Source: an uncultured Alphaproteobacteria bacterium (lineage in GTDB: Bacteria > Pseudomonadota > Alphaproteobacteria > Caulobacterales > Caulobacteraceae). Taken from it: a stretch of DNA of 64,000 nucleotides. The DNA lies in the NCBI GenBank assembly GCA_937920085.1, contig CALETE010000080.1:186001-250000 (forward strand), in the 5' to 3' direction. The first letter of the stretch is position 1. Each line of letters opens with the position of its first letter. Below are positions 17,771 through 27,290 of this stretch, piece by piece. The translations under genes and the position numbers were made by a program. The notes beneath the pieces were generated by a model. The model ran no database searches. It had not been told where the DNA came from and saw only the letters and a list, made by a program, of their open reading frames with translations.

Positions 17771-18747
17771 CCGAAGACTCCTGGTGCGGTAATTGGCGAA
17801 ACTCCCAGGACATGTTCAGCAAGGAGGGTCGCAAAAAGCAGGGTGAGATAAAGTATGGAGAAAGCAAAGAGGTTCCGGGCGTCCTTTGCAGCCACCTTTA
17901 CGTCGTAAAGCCCGTCATCCTGGCGTGGATCGGCCGCATCGCCAGCACGGCTTCTAAAGATACGCCAGGCGAGGATGAGAAAGACCGCCCCGCCAAGAAC
18001 CGCCACGCTGAGATAGGGTTTACCTCCCAGGCCCGTAAAGGCAGGAGCCAGACAAAGTGGCGTGAACAACAGGCTGTAGATCAGGATTTGCTTTCGTGTG
18101 GATGCCGCGCCTGCCGTGACCGGCATCATGGGGACACCAGCCTTTTCATAGTCCTCGCTGGTATAAAGCGAGAGGGCCCAGAAGTGGGGCGGGGTCCACA
18201 TGAAAATGATGGCACAAAGCAGCCAAGCATTCAGGGGGGTTGTTCCCGTTGCGGCAGCCCAGCCGATCACCGGCGGTAATGCGCCCGCAAGGCCGCCGAT
18301 AACGATGTTCTGTGGCGTCGAGCGCTTCAGCCACATGGTGTAGACCACAGCGTAGAAAAAGATGGTGAAGGCTAAAAGCCCGGCCGCCAGCCAGTTGACG
18401 GTCATACCCAAGAGCATGACAGAGAACAGCGACAGGATAACCCCAAGCGCCAGGGCATCAGCCCCCTGCACCCGCCCTGCAGGCACCGGACGACCTCGGG
18501 TCCGACGCATCTTGGCGTCGATATCTGCGTCATACCACATGTTCAAAGAGGCCGAGGCACCGGCGCCGACCGCGATACAAAGGATTGAGACCGAGGCCAG
18601 GATCGGATTGATCGGGTGGTTGGAACTCGCCATGCCAGTGATCGCCGTGAAGATCACAAGGGACATGACCCGCGGCTTCATCAAAAGCAGAAAGTCTTGC
18701 CAGCGAGCTGGAGCGGCGGGGGAAATTAGATTGGCGGGCATCGCCAT
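17767..18747 (-). CDS. ctaB: Protoheme IX farnesyltransferase (heme O synthase)
   Basis: A 326-aa UbiA-family membrane prenyltransferase with about nine helices. The catalytic Asp motif NMWYDADID is at 69-77 and is followed by RTRGRPVPAG, specific to heme O synthases. It makes heme O, the precursor of heme A for aa3 oxidase. It lies 78 bases downstream of coxA, beyond a strong stem-loop, and is coupled by ATGA to the small membrane gene. Confidence 0.97.
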   Translation of the reverse strand: MAMPANLISPAAPARWQDFLLLMKPRVMSLVIFTAITGMASSNHPINPILASVSILCIAVGAGASASLNMWYDADIDAKMRRTRGRPVPAGRVQGADALALGVILSLFSVMLLGMTVNWLAAGLLAFTIFFYAVVYTMWLKRSTPQNIVIGGLAGALPPVIGWAAATGTTPLNAWLLCAIIFMWTPPHFWALSLYTSEDYEKAGVPMMPVTAGAASTRKQILIYSLLFTPLCLAPAFTGLGGKPYLSVAVLGGAVFLILAWRIFRSRAGDAADPRQDDGLYDVKVAAKDARNLFAFSILYLTLLFATLLAEHVLGVSPITAPGVFG

Positions 18748-18766
18748 GGGTCTACTCTTAAAATGC

Positions 18767-18803
18767 GAAGGGCGCGTGCCGGAAAGTCCAGCTCGCGCCC
18801 TTC
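18767..18803 (-). terminator. Stem-loop between coxA and ctaB (partial terminator)
   Basis: Perfect 10-bp inverted repeat GAAGGGCGCG / CGCGCCCTTC with a 17-base loop; on the minus strand it is followed by GCATTTTAAG. It lies between the coxA stop and the ctaB start. It could lower ctaB expression relative to coxBA or stabilise the coxBA 3' end. Confidence 0.65.
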
Positions 18804-18825
18804 ATATCATTCAAATCAGCGAGAC

Positions 18826-20475
18826 TTAGTGGGAGTCCGGCTCGATCACCGGCAATTCGCTGAACTGGTGGAAGGGTGGCGGTGAAGACAGCGTCCATTC
18901 CAACGTCGTTGCACCTACGCCCCAAGGATTGGCAGAGGCCTTCCGGCGACGAACCATGGCTTCGAAGAGCAATAGAAGGAAGACACCGACCCCAACCAAT
19001 GTCACCGCATACCCCATGGACGAAATATGGTTCCAGTAGGCGAAGGCCCGGGGATAGTCGACATAGTGACGCGGCATGCCTTGTAGACCCAGGAAATGCT
19101 GCGGGAAGAAGATCAGGTTCACGCCAACAAAGGTGATCCAGAAATGGGTCACAGCGAGGAACTCGTTGTACTTCACACCCCAGATTTTCTCGAACCAGTA
19201 GTAGAAGCCCGCAAAGATGGAGAAGACGGCACCAAGGCTCAGAACATAGTGGAAGTGCGCAACCACATAATAGGTGTTGTGCAGGCTGTAATCGATACCG
19301 GCATTAGCCAGCACCACCCCGGTGACTCCCCCAACGGTGAACAGGAAGATGAAGCCAATTGCCCACAGCATGGGCGCTTTGAAATCAATAGACCCGCCCC
19401 ACATGGTCGCAATCCAGGAAAACACCTTCACCCCGGTGGGCACGGCGATGACCATGGTCGCGGCCACGAAATAGGCACGCAGATTGATGTTCATCCCGAC
19501 CGTATACATGTGGTGGGCCCAAACAACGAACCCAACAAAGCCGATGGCCACCATGGCATAGGCCATGGCCAGATAGCCAAACACTGGCTTCTTGGAGAAG
19601 GTCGACACGATCTGACTGATGATGCCGAAACCGGGCAGGATCAGGATGTAGACTTCTGGATGCCCGAAGAACCAGAACAGGTGCTCGTACATGACGGGGT
19701 CGCCACCGCCGGCCGGGTCAAAGAAGTGGGTGTGGAAGTTGCGATCTGTCAGCAGCATGGTGATGGCACCGGCCAAGACGGGCAGGGACAACAGCAGCAA
19801 GAAGACGGTGACCAAAACTGACCAGACGAACAGCGGCATGCGATGCAAGGTCATGCCTGGCGCGCGCATGTTGAAGATCGTCGTAATGAAGTTGATCGAG
19901 CCTAGGATCGAACTGGCACCCGCCAAGTGGATCGAAAAGATCGCAAGATCCAAAGCTGGGCCCGTGTGGCCGGTTGTGGAAAGCGGGGGATACAGAGTCC
20001 AACCGCCACCAAAGCCCCGCCCTGGGCCGCCATCAACAAATAATGACGTGCACAGGAGGACCCAAGCGGCCACCAGCAGCCAGAAGGAAATGTTGTTCAT
20101 CCGCGGGAAGGCCATGTCTGGCGCCCCGATCATCAAGGGCACGAACCAGTTGCCAAAACCACCGATCATGGCCGGCATGACCATGAAGAAGATCATGATC
20201 AGCGCGTGAGCCGTAACCACGGAGTTGTACCCGTGGGGAGATTGCTCAATCAAACCCAGCAAGCGGATTGGTGAATCGGGCCGGAAAATTTGAATACCGG
20301 GTTCAGCCAGTTCCCAGCGGATCAGGCCAGACAGGGCACCGCCCACCAAGCCCGCCATGATAGCGAACAAGAGGTAGAGCGTCCCAATATCCTTATGATT
20401 GGTGGACAGGAACCAACGGGTGAAGAACCCGGGCGTGTGGTCGTCGTGTGCGTCATGAGCGGCGGCGTGGGCCAT
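18826..20475 (-). CDS. coxA: Cytochrome c oxidase subunit I (aa3 type)
   Basis: A 549-aa heme-copper oxidase subunit with 12 transmembrane helices. The heme a/a3 and CuB ligands lie in the expected blocks: the first His in VVTAHALIMIFFMV, the His-Tyr pair in WFFGHPEVYILILPGFG, the two adjacent histidines in FVVWAHHMYTVG and the late pair in VVAHFHYVLSLGA. The Glu of GHPEVY marks the A1 type. The start at 20475 (MAHAAAHDAHDDH) fits the family; a longer frame upstream would lie inside coxB. It begins 16 bases after coxB. Confidence 0.98.
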   Translation of the reverse strand: MAHAAAHDAHDDHTPGFFTRWFLSTNHKDIGTLYLLFAIMAGLVGGALSGLIRWELAEPGIQIFRPDSPIRLLGLIEQSPHGYNSVVTAHALIMIFFMVMPAMIGGFGNWFVPLMIGAPDMAFPRMNNISFWLLVAAWVLLCTSLFVDGGPGRGFGGGWTLYPPLSTTGHTGPALDLAIFSIHLAGASSILGSINFITTIFNMRAPGMTLHRMPLFVWSVLVTVFLLLLSLPVLAGAITMLLTDRNFHTHFFDPAGGGDPVMYEHLFWFFGHPEVYILILPGFGIISQIVSTFSKKPVFGYLAMAYAMVAIGFVGFVVWAHHMYTVGMNINLRAYFVAATMVIAVPTGVKVFSWIATMWGGSIDFKAPMLWAIGFIFLFTVGGVTGVVLANAGIDYSLHNTYYVVAHFHYVLSLGAVFSIFAGFYYWFEKIWGVKYNEFLAVTHFWITFVGVNLIFFPQHFLGLQGMPRHYVDYPRAFAYWNHISSMGYAVTLVGVGVFLLLLFEAMVRRRKASANPWGVGATTLEWTLSSPPPFHQFSELPVIEPDSH

Positions 20476-20491
20476 CGAACTTATCCTAAGA

Positions 20492-21472
20492 TCACTTCGC
20501 GGCCAGCGCCGGAGCAGGCGCAGGCGAGGGAGGGGTGGTGGCAGTTTGGCCAGCAGCGACTGGCGCGGCGGTGGCGGCTGCAGGAACAGCGGCAGAATCC
20601 GCCGAGGGTGCGGGTGCCGCAGCTGGCGATGCGACTGGCAAAGCGCCCTTGGGGGATCCCCCCTTGGACACGACCCAGGCATCAAACTCGGCTTGAGGTA
20701 GGACGTGCACCTCAATGGGCATAGCAGAATGCTGAATGCCGCAAAGCTGACGACAGTTGCCGTAATATATCCCGGGGCGATCCACCTTGAACCAGACGTT
20801 ATTGACCCGGCCTGGGATTGCGTCAGCGATGACACCGAAGCTTGGGACGGTGAAGGAGTGGATCACATCGGCACCGGTGACCAAAACCTGCACAACCTTG
20901 CCCGCAGGAACCACCAGGGGCTCGGTTGCGGCCAGAAGATAGGGCACGCTTTTCTTCTTGGCTTCGTCTTCCGGCAGAACGTTGGAAACGTACTCACCAA
21001 TCTTTTGGTCAGGGTATTCGTAACCCCAATACCACTGATAGCCTGTAGCCTTCACCGTGAGATCGGGCTTGGGCATGTCGTTGTAGGCAAAGAGCAGCTT
21101 GAACGAAAAGATCGCGATGAACATCAGGATCAGGACAGGTACGACCGTCCAAATCACCTCGATCAGAGTGTTGTGGGTGAATTTGGCCGGAACCGGGTTC
21201 GCCTTTTTATTATAGCGAATGCAGATCCAAATCAGCAGACCCAGAACGAGCAGGGTAATGCCCGTGATGATCGGCATCAAAATGATGTTGTGGAAAAAGG
21301 CCGCGTCATTCCGCAGAGGCGTGACGCCTGGCTGCAGATCAATCCCGCCCGGCGTTGGCTGGCCGATCATATCCGGCGTTTGCGCAAATGCGGCGACGCC
21401 CCATAGCGCTGTCATTGCGCCCGCAGCGGCACCTGCCGCCCACGCCCGCATACCTTGAAACCTCGACGTCAT
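20492..21472 (-). CDS. coxB: Cytochrome c oxidase subunit II
   Basis: A 326-aa protein with an N-terminal signal-like segment, two transmembrane helices (about 55-85 and 100-125) and a periplasmic cupredoxin domain. CuA ligands are the His of DVIHSFTVPS and the cysteines, His and Met of YGNCRQLCGIQHSAMPIEV. The C-terminal 60 residues are an Ala/Pro linker without a heme motif. The start at 21472 has GAGGGG just upstream and overlaps in an ATGA with a possible 83-aa gene; ATG 21451 is an alternative. Confidence 0.96.
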   Translation of the reverse strand: MTSRFQGMRAWAAGAAAGAMTALWGVAAFAQTPDMIGQPTPGGIDLQPGVTPLRNDAAFFHNIILMPIITGITLLVLGLLIWICIRYNKKANPVPAKFTHNTLIEVIWTVVPVLILMFIAIFSFKLLFAYNDMPKPDLTVKATGYQWYWGYEYPDQKIGEYVSNVLPEDEAKKKSVPYLLAATEPLVVPAGKVVQVLVTGADVIHSFTVPSFGVIADAIPGRVNNVWFKVDRPGIYYGNCRQLCGIQHSAMPIEVHVLPQAEFDAWVVSKGGSPKGALPVASPAAAPAPSADSAAVPAAATAAPVAAGQTATTPPSPAPAPALAAK

Positions 21473-21720
21473 GTCCCCTCGGTCTGCTTGTCTAGTCGAC
21501 GGACGATAATGCGCCACGCCGGATCGACGAAATAGAGACGATCCCCAACTGGCGGATCAGCCCCTTTCATGGCGTCCATACGCGCTGAAATCCAGCTTGC
21601 CAAGGCGGTAGAACGCCCTTTCCCACCCTCACCCTGGGTGAAGTCCACAGGAATGGCCAAAAGCACACATCCACAGAGCGGTAAGTGGTGACGAGGACGA
21701 GACGAAGCCCTATTTGTCAT
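21469..21720 (-). CDS. Possible small gene upstream of coxB, unknown function
   Basis: An 83-aa reading frame whose TGA overlaps the coxB ATG in the ATGA pattern typical of real coupled genes in this window. The C-terminal part (GDRLYFVDPAWRIIVRRLD) reads like protein; the N-terminal 20 residues do not. Against it, only 32 bases separate it from tldD, which would leave little room for divergent promoters; a shorter start (ATG at residue 48) is possible. If it is not a gene, the stretch 21473-21752 is the coxB/tldD promoter region. Confidence 0.4.
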   Translation of the reverse strand: MTNRASSRPRHHLPLCGCVLLAIPVDFTQGEGGKGRSTALASWISARMDAMKGADPPVGDRLYFVDPAWRIIVRRLDKQTEGT

Positions 21721-21752
21721 TACGACTTTTCCGCAGTTCCAAGGGTTTTTCG

Positions 21753-23183
21753 ATGAACGCTCTCACTCCCGCCCCGTCGATCCTTGAAACCGCCGGCGTC
21801 TCAGTGGACCGGGCCCAATCCATTCTAAATGACGCCCTGAAGGGTGCAGATGACGGGGAATTGTTTATTGAGAGGTCAGAAAGCGAGTCTTTCCTGTTCG
21901 ACGACGGGCGTTTGAAGTCCGCCTCCTATGATTCGTCGGAAGGTTTTGGTCTGCGGGTTGTTGCCGGGGAGACCGCTGGCTATTCCCATTCCAGCGAGAT
22001 TACCGAGCAGGCGCTCAAGCGAGCCGCGGACTCCTCTGCCCTGGCCAAACGCGGCTATAGCGGGACAGCTGATCAGACCCCCCGCGCCACCAACACTCGG
22101 CTTTATGGCGAAGACGATCCCACCGCCTCCCCCGCGTTTTCGGACAAGGTCGCCCTGCTTCAGGAGATTGATGCGTGGTGCCGGGCCAAAGACCCTCGGG
22201 TGGTCCAGGTCATGGCCTCCCTATCTGGAGAGCGGCGGACAGTGGAAATCCTGCGGGCCGACGGGCGACTGATTCGCGATGTCCGCCCTCTGGCGCGGAT
22301 TAATGTGCAGTTGACCGTGGAAAAGGATGGTCGCCGGGAGAACGGCTTTGCCGGGGCCGGCGGTCGGGCAGGGTTCGAGGCCTGGATCAGTCCAGACAAA
22401 TGGCAAGAACAAGCTGAAGAGGCGCTTCGACAGGCCCTAGTCAATCTGGACGCCATTTCATGCCCCGCTGGGGAAATGGATGTGGTGCTGGGTGCTGGAT
22501 GGAATGGTGTTCTGCTGCATGAGGCCGTCGGTCACGGTCTGGAGGGCGATTTCAATCGCAAGGGCACGTCGGCCTTTTCCGGGCGCATCGGCGAGCGGGT
22601 TGCAGCTAAGGGCGTCACCGTCTTTGACGATGGGTCCCTGCCGGGGCGTCGCGGCTCGTTGACCGTAGATGATGAGGGTACGCCCACCGAGCGCACTGTC
22701 CTGATCGAAGACGGCATTCTGGTGGGATATATGCACGACCGGATGAGCGCGCGGCTGATGGGTCTGGCCGCAACAGGCAATGGTCGTCGGCAATCCTATG
22801 CTCACATGCCCATGCCGCGCATGACCAACACCGCCATGGACAATGGCACCACCCCCCGTGCTGAGATGATCGAAGCCACGAAGAAGGGGCTCTACTGCGC
22901 GAATTTCGGCGGTGGCCAGGTGGACATCACCAATGGCAAGTTCGTCTTCCAGTGCACCGAGGCCTATCTCATTGAGGACGGGAAGATCACCCGACCCGTC
23001 AAGGGTGCCACCCTGATCGGCGATGGTCCCTCGGCCCTAACCCGGGTGACCATGATTGGTGATGACTTCGATTTTGATCCCGGCGTCGGGGTGTGCGGAA
23101 AGTCAGGCCAAAGCGTGCCGGTTGGCGTAGGCCAGCCTTCGTTGAAGATTACCGGCCTGACCGTCGGCGGCACCAGCGTCTAA
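21753..23183 (+). CDS. tldD: Metalloprotease TldD
   Basis: A 476-aa protein of the TldD/PmbA family. The zinc motif HEAVGH is at 256-261, within NGVLLHEAVGHGLEGDFN, and the C-terminal half contains GGGQVDITNGKFVFQC. TldD works with TldE (PmbA) as a heterodimeric peptidase of unfolded peptides, known from microcin B17 maturation and CcdA turnover. TldE is not in this window. The start at 21753 has AAGGG upstream; a TTG 39 bases earlier is less likely. It is divergent from the cox operon. Confidence 0.95.
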   Translation: MNALTPAPSILETAGVSVDRAQSILNDALKGADDGELFIERSESESFLFDDGRLKSASYDSSEGFGLRVVAGETAGYSHSSEITEQALKRAADSSALAKRGYSGTADQTPRATNTRLYGEDDPTASPAFSDKVALLQEIDAWCRAKDPRVVQVMASLSGERRTVEILRADGRLIRDVRPLARINVQLTVEKDGRRENGFAGAGGRAGFEAWISPDKWQEQAEEALRQALVNLDAISCPAGEMDVVLGAGWNGVLLHEAVGHGLEGDFNRKGTSAFSGRIGERVAAKGVTVFDDGSLPGRRGSLTVDDEGTPTERTVLIEDGILVGYMHDRMSARLMGLAATGNGRRQSYAHMPMPRMTNTAMDNGTTPRAEMIEATKKGLYCANFGGGQVDITNGKFVFQCTEAYLIEDGKITRPVKGATLIGDGPSALTRVTMIGDDFDFDPGVGVCGKSGQSVPVGVGQPSLKITGLTVGGTSV

Positions 23184-23282
23184 GGCAAGCTGTCGAAACT
23201 TTAATGCACCTTACCGGCATTTAATTGGCCTTTCGGGGCGGGTCAGGGCTCGTTGTCCCCCATCCCCCGAGAAGGTTGCACC

Positions 23283-25292
23283 ATGAGCTTACTTTACGCC
23301 TTGACCCAAGCTGTGATTGCGGCTGCCCCAGAGGCCGCAGCCAGCCAGGGCGTGATCGCTTATCCACCGGCCTTTTTTGCGGCGGCCCGCCCCGTCAACG
23401 CCCGGGAAATGCTCGATCGCATACCAGGCTTTGTTTTCAACGGCGGGGATGGAGTCCGAGGCTATGAGGGTGCAGCAGGAAACGTGCTCATCGATGGTCA
23501 AAGACCCGCGTCCAAGTCGGACAACCTCGACGATATTCTGCGGAGGACACCGGCCTCAAAGGTTGCGCGCGTCGACCTAATTCGAGGCGGTGCGCCCGGA
23601 ATTGATATGCAGGGTAAGGCTGTAATCGCCAACATCATCCTGAAGACAGATAGCGGGACACACGGCCTGTTCGCCGTGGCTAACAATTTCTACGCCGCCG
23701 ATGGCCGGAACGCGCCAGCCTCACGTTTGGAAGGATCTGGCGGCTCTAATGGCCGAAATTGGGAGCTTGGCCTGTTTGTCGGCACCTTTATTGACGACGG
23801 ATCAGGAGACGGTCCCAGAGTGCGGGTTAGTCCAGCAGGCGTGCCGCTGATCCGCTCCTACGTCCAATCTGAAGCCGGCGGGCATGATTACCACGCCACG
23901 GGGGCCTATGAGACCCCCCTTTTGGGCGGCAAACTTAAGATCAGCGGACGACTACAGCGGCAGTTTTGGGACTATGACGAGACCAATCGCGCAACATTTC
24001 CCAATGGGAATCTAATCTTATCCCATCAGGGGGACACATCGGACGAAGGTGAATTTGGGCTGCGCTATTCAAGGCAGTTGTCCAGCGCCTCGAACCTAGA
24101 GCTTGTTGGTCTGCAACGTGGCCGTAATGAAAAGTTTGACGCGATTAGCCGGGGCCCCGGCGGTCTAGATGATTTCCGCCAGGACTCTGACACCCGCGAG
24201 ACCATTGCCAGAGCCGTTGTGAAATCAACCCGCAGTTCGACACTTTCACTCGAGTTCGGCGGCGAAGACGTGCTGAACACGCTGGATAACCGGCTGACCT
24301 TCGCCTCGAACGGGCAGGCCATCCCCATACCTGGGGGGAATGTCCAAGTGGAAGAGCGGCGCTTCGAGCTGTTTGGCAAGGCGGTCTGGCGGCCCCTATC
24401 CCACTGGACCCTTGAGGGCGGGCTGCGCCACGAGGGCTCGCAGATTTCGTCTAGGGGTGAAGTTAATCTGAAAAAGACCCTGTCTTTTGACAAACCTCGG
24501 ATCGCAGTCACCTGGGCCCCCAGTGACTCGGCACAGGTAAGGTTGAACTTCGAGCGGTCGGTGGGCCAACTGGACTTCGGCGATTTTACCGCCGGTACGT
24601 CGCAAAATTCAGGTCTGATCACCGCCGGAAACACAGACCTTGTCCCCGAGCAGGCTTGGATCAGCGAAGCCACCTTGGAACAACGCTTCCTGGGTGAAGG
24701 GTCTATTTCAGTCACGGTTCGGCATTCCGCCCTCACCGACGTTATCGATCGGGCACCGATCTTTACGGCGACCGAGGCCTTCGATTCCCCCGCAAATATT
24801 GGCAATGGGACAAAGGACGAGCTGGCGATAGACCTCACCCTGCCCTTTGACCGCATCGGCATGAAGGGTGCCCAATTGCGCGGCTCAAGCACCTGGCGAC
24901 GGTCTGAAGTGACGGATCCTACCACAAAGGCCAAGCGGGAGATTTCTGGGCTCCGCCCCCTGGAATGGCAGGCGAATTTCAGCTGGGACCTTCCGCAGCA
25001 CAAGCTGAACTGGGGCATCGAGGTCAACGGTGCCTGGCGTCAGGCCTATTACCGGCTGGACGAGATCGAGATTAGAAAGCTGAAAACCTATGTTCAGCCC
25101 TATATCGAGTGGAAGCCCAAACCCGACCTAAGCGTTCGCGGAGAATGGTCCAACGCCACAGAGCGCGGATTCCGCAATACGCGCTATGTCTATACCGGGC
25201 CACGCAATAAGAACGGCCTTGCCTATGTAGACGATCGCGACCTTCAGTTTGGCCAGATGTACTATATCCGCATACGCAAGACGTTTGGCTAG
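23283..25292 (+). CDS. TonB-dependent receptor-like outer-membrane protein
   Basis: A 669-aa protein. The N-terminus is signal-like (MSLLYALTQAVIAAAPEAAA), then a plug domain (about 35-130) with LDRIPGF, VLIDGQRP and VDLIRGGAPGIDMQG motifs, then a long strand-rich barrel ending in a C-terminal aromatic (RIRKTFG). Such receptors import siderophores, sugars or peptides. The signal peptide is short and weak for the family. The stop overlaps the convergent peptide-transporter stop within one CTAG, and the two could serve the same uptake route; this is only positional inference. Confidence 0.88.
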   Translation: MSLLYALTQAVIAAAPEAAASQGVIAYPPAFFAAARPVNAREMLDRIPGFVFNGGDGVRGYEGAAGNVLIDGQRPASKSDNLDDILRRTPASKVARVDLIRGGAPGIDMQGKAVIANIILKTDSGTHGLFAVANNFYAADGRNAPASRLEGSGGSNGRNWELGLFVGTFIDDGSGDGPRVRVSPAGVPLIRSYVQSEAGGHDYHATGAYETPLLGGKLKISGRLQRQFWDYDETNRATFPNGNLILSHQGDTSDEGEFGLRYSRQLSSASNLELVGLQRGRNEKFDAISRGPGGLDDFRQDSDTRETIARAVVKSTRSSTLSLEFGGEDVLNTLDNRLTFASNGQAIPIPGGNVQVEERRFELFGKAVWRPLSHWTLEGGLRHEGSQISSRGEVNLKKTLSFDKPRIAVTWAPSDSAQVRLNFERSVGQLDFGDFTAGTSQNSGLITAGNTDLVPEQAWISEATLEQRFLGEGSISVTVRHSALTDVIDRAPIFTATEAFDSPANIGNGTKDELAIDLTLPFDRIGMKGAQLRGSSTWRRSEVTDPTTKAKREISGLRPLEWQANFSWDLPQHKLNWGIEVNGAWRQAYYRLDEIEIRKLKTYVQPYIEWKPKPDLSVRGEWSNATERGFRNTRYVYTGPRNKNGLAYVDDRDLQFGQMYYIRIRKTFG

Positions 25293-27169
25293 GCCAGCGG
25301 CCCGTCGTCTGCGGCAACGGCAACCCCATTGCCCCAGGTCTTGGTCACAAAGCTCAAGGCAATGAAGGCCACGCCGATAATCATCCCGGCCGTTCCTAGC
25401 ATGTTGAACACCCGGACCGATGCCGCCAGGGCTGCGCCTGGATCCAAGACCTGACCGCCAACCGTCTCTGTGCCCGCCATGCCAGCTATGGCACCCCCCA
25501 CGAATTGGGCGACGGATGAGGCCAGGAACCAGACCGCCATCATAAAGGACACGACGGTTGGCATGGCCAACTTAGTGATCTGCGACAGGCCAACCGGCGA
25601 GAGGAACAGCTCGCCCGTGGTGTGTAGCATGTAAAGCAGGGCCAGCAGGATCAGCGGCATCTTGAAGGCCGCATCGTGCAGACCCGCGCCCCAGACCACC
25701 ACCATAAAGCCCAGGCCAACCTGAACCAGACCAAGGCCAAACTTCAGGGTCGGGTTGGGGTCCATGCCCCGGGCGCCCAGCCATGTCCACAGGGCGGCAA
25801 AGAGCGGCGCGAAAAGCAGAATGAAGCCAGCGTTGAAGGTCTGGGTCTGGGCGGCCCCAATACCCGTGTCAATCCAGCTGAACGTTCCGCTCGGCGTAAC
25901 GCCTGCGGCTGCCAGCTGGGCGTGGCTACCATAGGGTATACCTAAGAAGGTTCCTGCACTCTGAGTGATGGATAGGTCCACATTGGTCGAGGCAAACAAG
26001 CTGAGGGAAGTGCCGGCCTGTTCGAACAGGGTGAAGAAGACGACAGCACCCAGCACCAGGATCACAGCCAGGAACATACGCTGACGCTCCTGCCAAGTCT
26101 GGCAGACCTTGGCGATGACGTAGATAACAAAGCCTGCCGAGCCGAGGATGGAGGCAATCAGTGCGTTGCCCACAAGGTCATTGCGGGGCACCAGCAGCCA
26201 GACCAAGCCGACCCCGGCTAGGCCCAGAATATAGATCAGCCATTCGCGGTTGAGCGGACCGATATAAGGGGCCGCCAACTGTTCGGGATTGGGCGGCTCG
26301 CCCTTGCCCTCGAGCATAGGGCGACCCAGCATGAAGGCGACCCAGCCGAGGGCCATGCCAACGCCGGCAGCCCCAAAGCCAGCCCACCAGCCCACATACT
26401 GGCCCAATAGCCCGCAGACGATGGCGGCCCAGAAGGCCCCCAGATTGACGCCGTAATAATAGAGGGTGAAACCCGCATCCCGTCGGGGGTCACCCTGGGG
26501 ATAGAGCTGGCCAACAATTGAAGAGATGTTCGGCTTCAGGAAGCCGACACCCATGATAATCAGGGATACGGCCAGATAGAAGGCGTTGACACCGGTCTTG
26601 TCCTGTTTGGCGCTCATCTTGAACGCACCCTCAGGCAGGACCGATGGCAGGGTCGAACCCGCCGGAAGATCTTTGATCTCCAGGCCACCGGTCTTGGCAG
26701 GGCCGAATTCATAAGGCTTGCCGCCAACGATCAGGCGGGCTTTGAGGTCCTCCATCCGGCCTGCAGAGGTAACCTCATAGGCCTGTCCGGCATAGGTCAG
26801 GGTCTGGGTGGCGGGCTTGCCCTCATAGGCCATGGTCAGGTGACCGGCCACCAGCAGCAGGGCTCCAAAGGCGACGGCCTTGCGCATGCCAAGCCAGCGG
26901 TCTGCAATCATGCCCCCAAGCAGGGGCAGGAGATAGACCAGCGAGGTGTAGGACCCGTATTGGGAACTGGCCGCCTTCTGGTCAAACAGCAGGTGCTGGG
27001 TGAGATAAAAAACCAGCAAGCCGCGCATGCCGTAATAGGAAAACCGCTCCCACATTTCGGCGAAGAACAGGATCATCAGGCCCTTGGGGTGGGTCTTGCG
27101 CAGCTGGTTGAAGACCGGAATGCCGGTCGCCAGGGTAATGACGATCCCGATCAGAAAGACGAGGTTCAT
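25289..27169 (-). CDS. Peptide MFS transporter (POT/PTR family)
   Basis: A 626-aa proton-coupled oligopeptide transporter. The helix 1 signature is AEMWERFSYYGMRG (37-50) with the ExxERFxYYG proton/peptide motif, and helix 5 has GLLGQYVGWWAGFG. It is longer than the E. coli members by an insertion at about residues 115-195, a polar extracytoplasmic segment seen in several Gram-negative POT proteins. The start at 27169 has a poor ribosome site but suits the first helix. It takes up di- and tripeptides. Confidence 0.93.
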   Translation of the reverse strand: MNLVFLIGIVITLATGIPVFNQLRKTHPKGLMILFFAEMWERFSYYGMRGLLVFYLTQHLLFDQKAASSQYGSYTSLVYLLPLLGGMIADRWLGMRKAVAFGALLLVAGHLTMAYEGKPATQTLTYAGQAYEVTSAGRMEDLKARLIVGGKPYEFGPAKTGGLEIKDLPAGSTLPSVLPEGAFKMSAKQDKTGVNAFYLAVSLIIMGVGFLKPNISSIVGQLYPQGDPRRDAGFTLYYYGVNLGAFWAAIVCGLLGQYVGWWAGFGAAGVGMALGWVAFMLGRPMLEGKGEPPNPEQLAAPYIGPLNREWLIYILGLAGVGLVWLLVPRNDLVGNALIASILGSAGFVIYVIAKVCQTWQERQRMFLAVILVLGAVVFFTLFEQAGTSLSLFASTNVDLSITQSAGTFLGIPYGSHAQLAAAGVTPSGTFSWIDTGIGAAQTQTFNAGFILLFAPLFAALWTWLGARGMDPNPTLKFGLGLVQVGLGFMVVVWGAGLHDAAFKMPLILLALLYMLHTTGELFLSPVGLSQITKLAMPTVVSFMMAVWFLASSVAQFVGGAIAGMAGTETVGGQVLDPGAALAASVRVFNMLGTAGMIIGVAFIALSFVTKTWGNGVAVAADDGPLA

Positions 27170-27290
27170 GGGGGAGAGTTCCGCAGGTGAAGCCGGCGCG
27201 AAGGCATGACCTGCCTACCGCGAGAGGAGCGCAGATGATCATGCCCGGCGGTGACTAGCAAGGCGGCCTCGAAACTTGCGATCGCGAAAG

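Noticed and set aside
20476..20835. 120-codon N-terminal extension of coxA
   Set aside because: Lies wholly inside coxB in another frame, and the oxidase family starts at the MAHAAAHD site.
24065..25027. 320-codon open frame on the minus strand
   Set aside because: Antisense to the TonB-dependent receptor gene; Ser/Arg-rich shadow.
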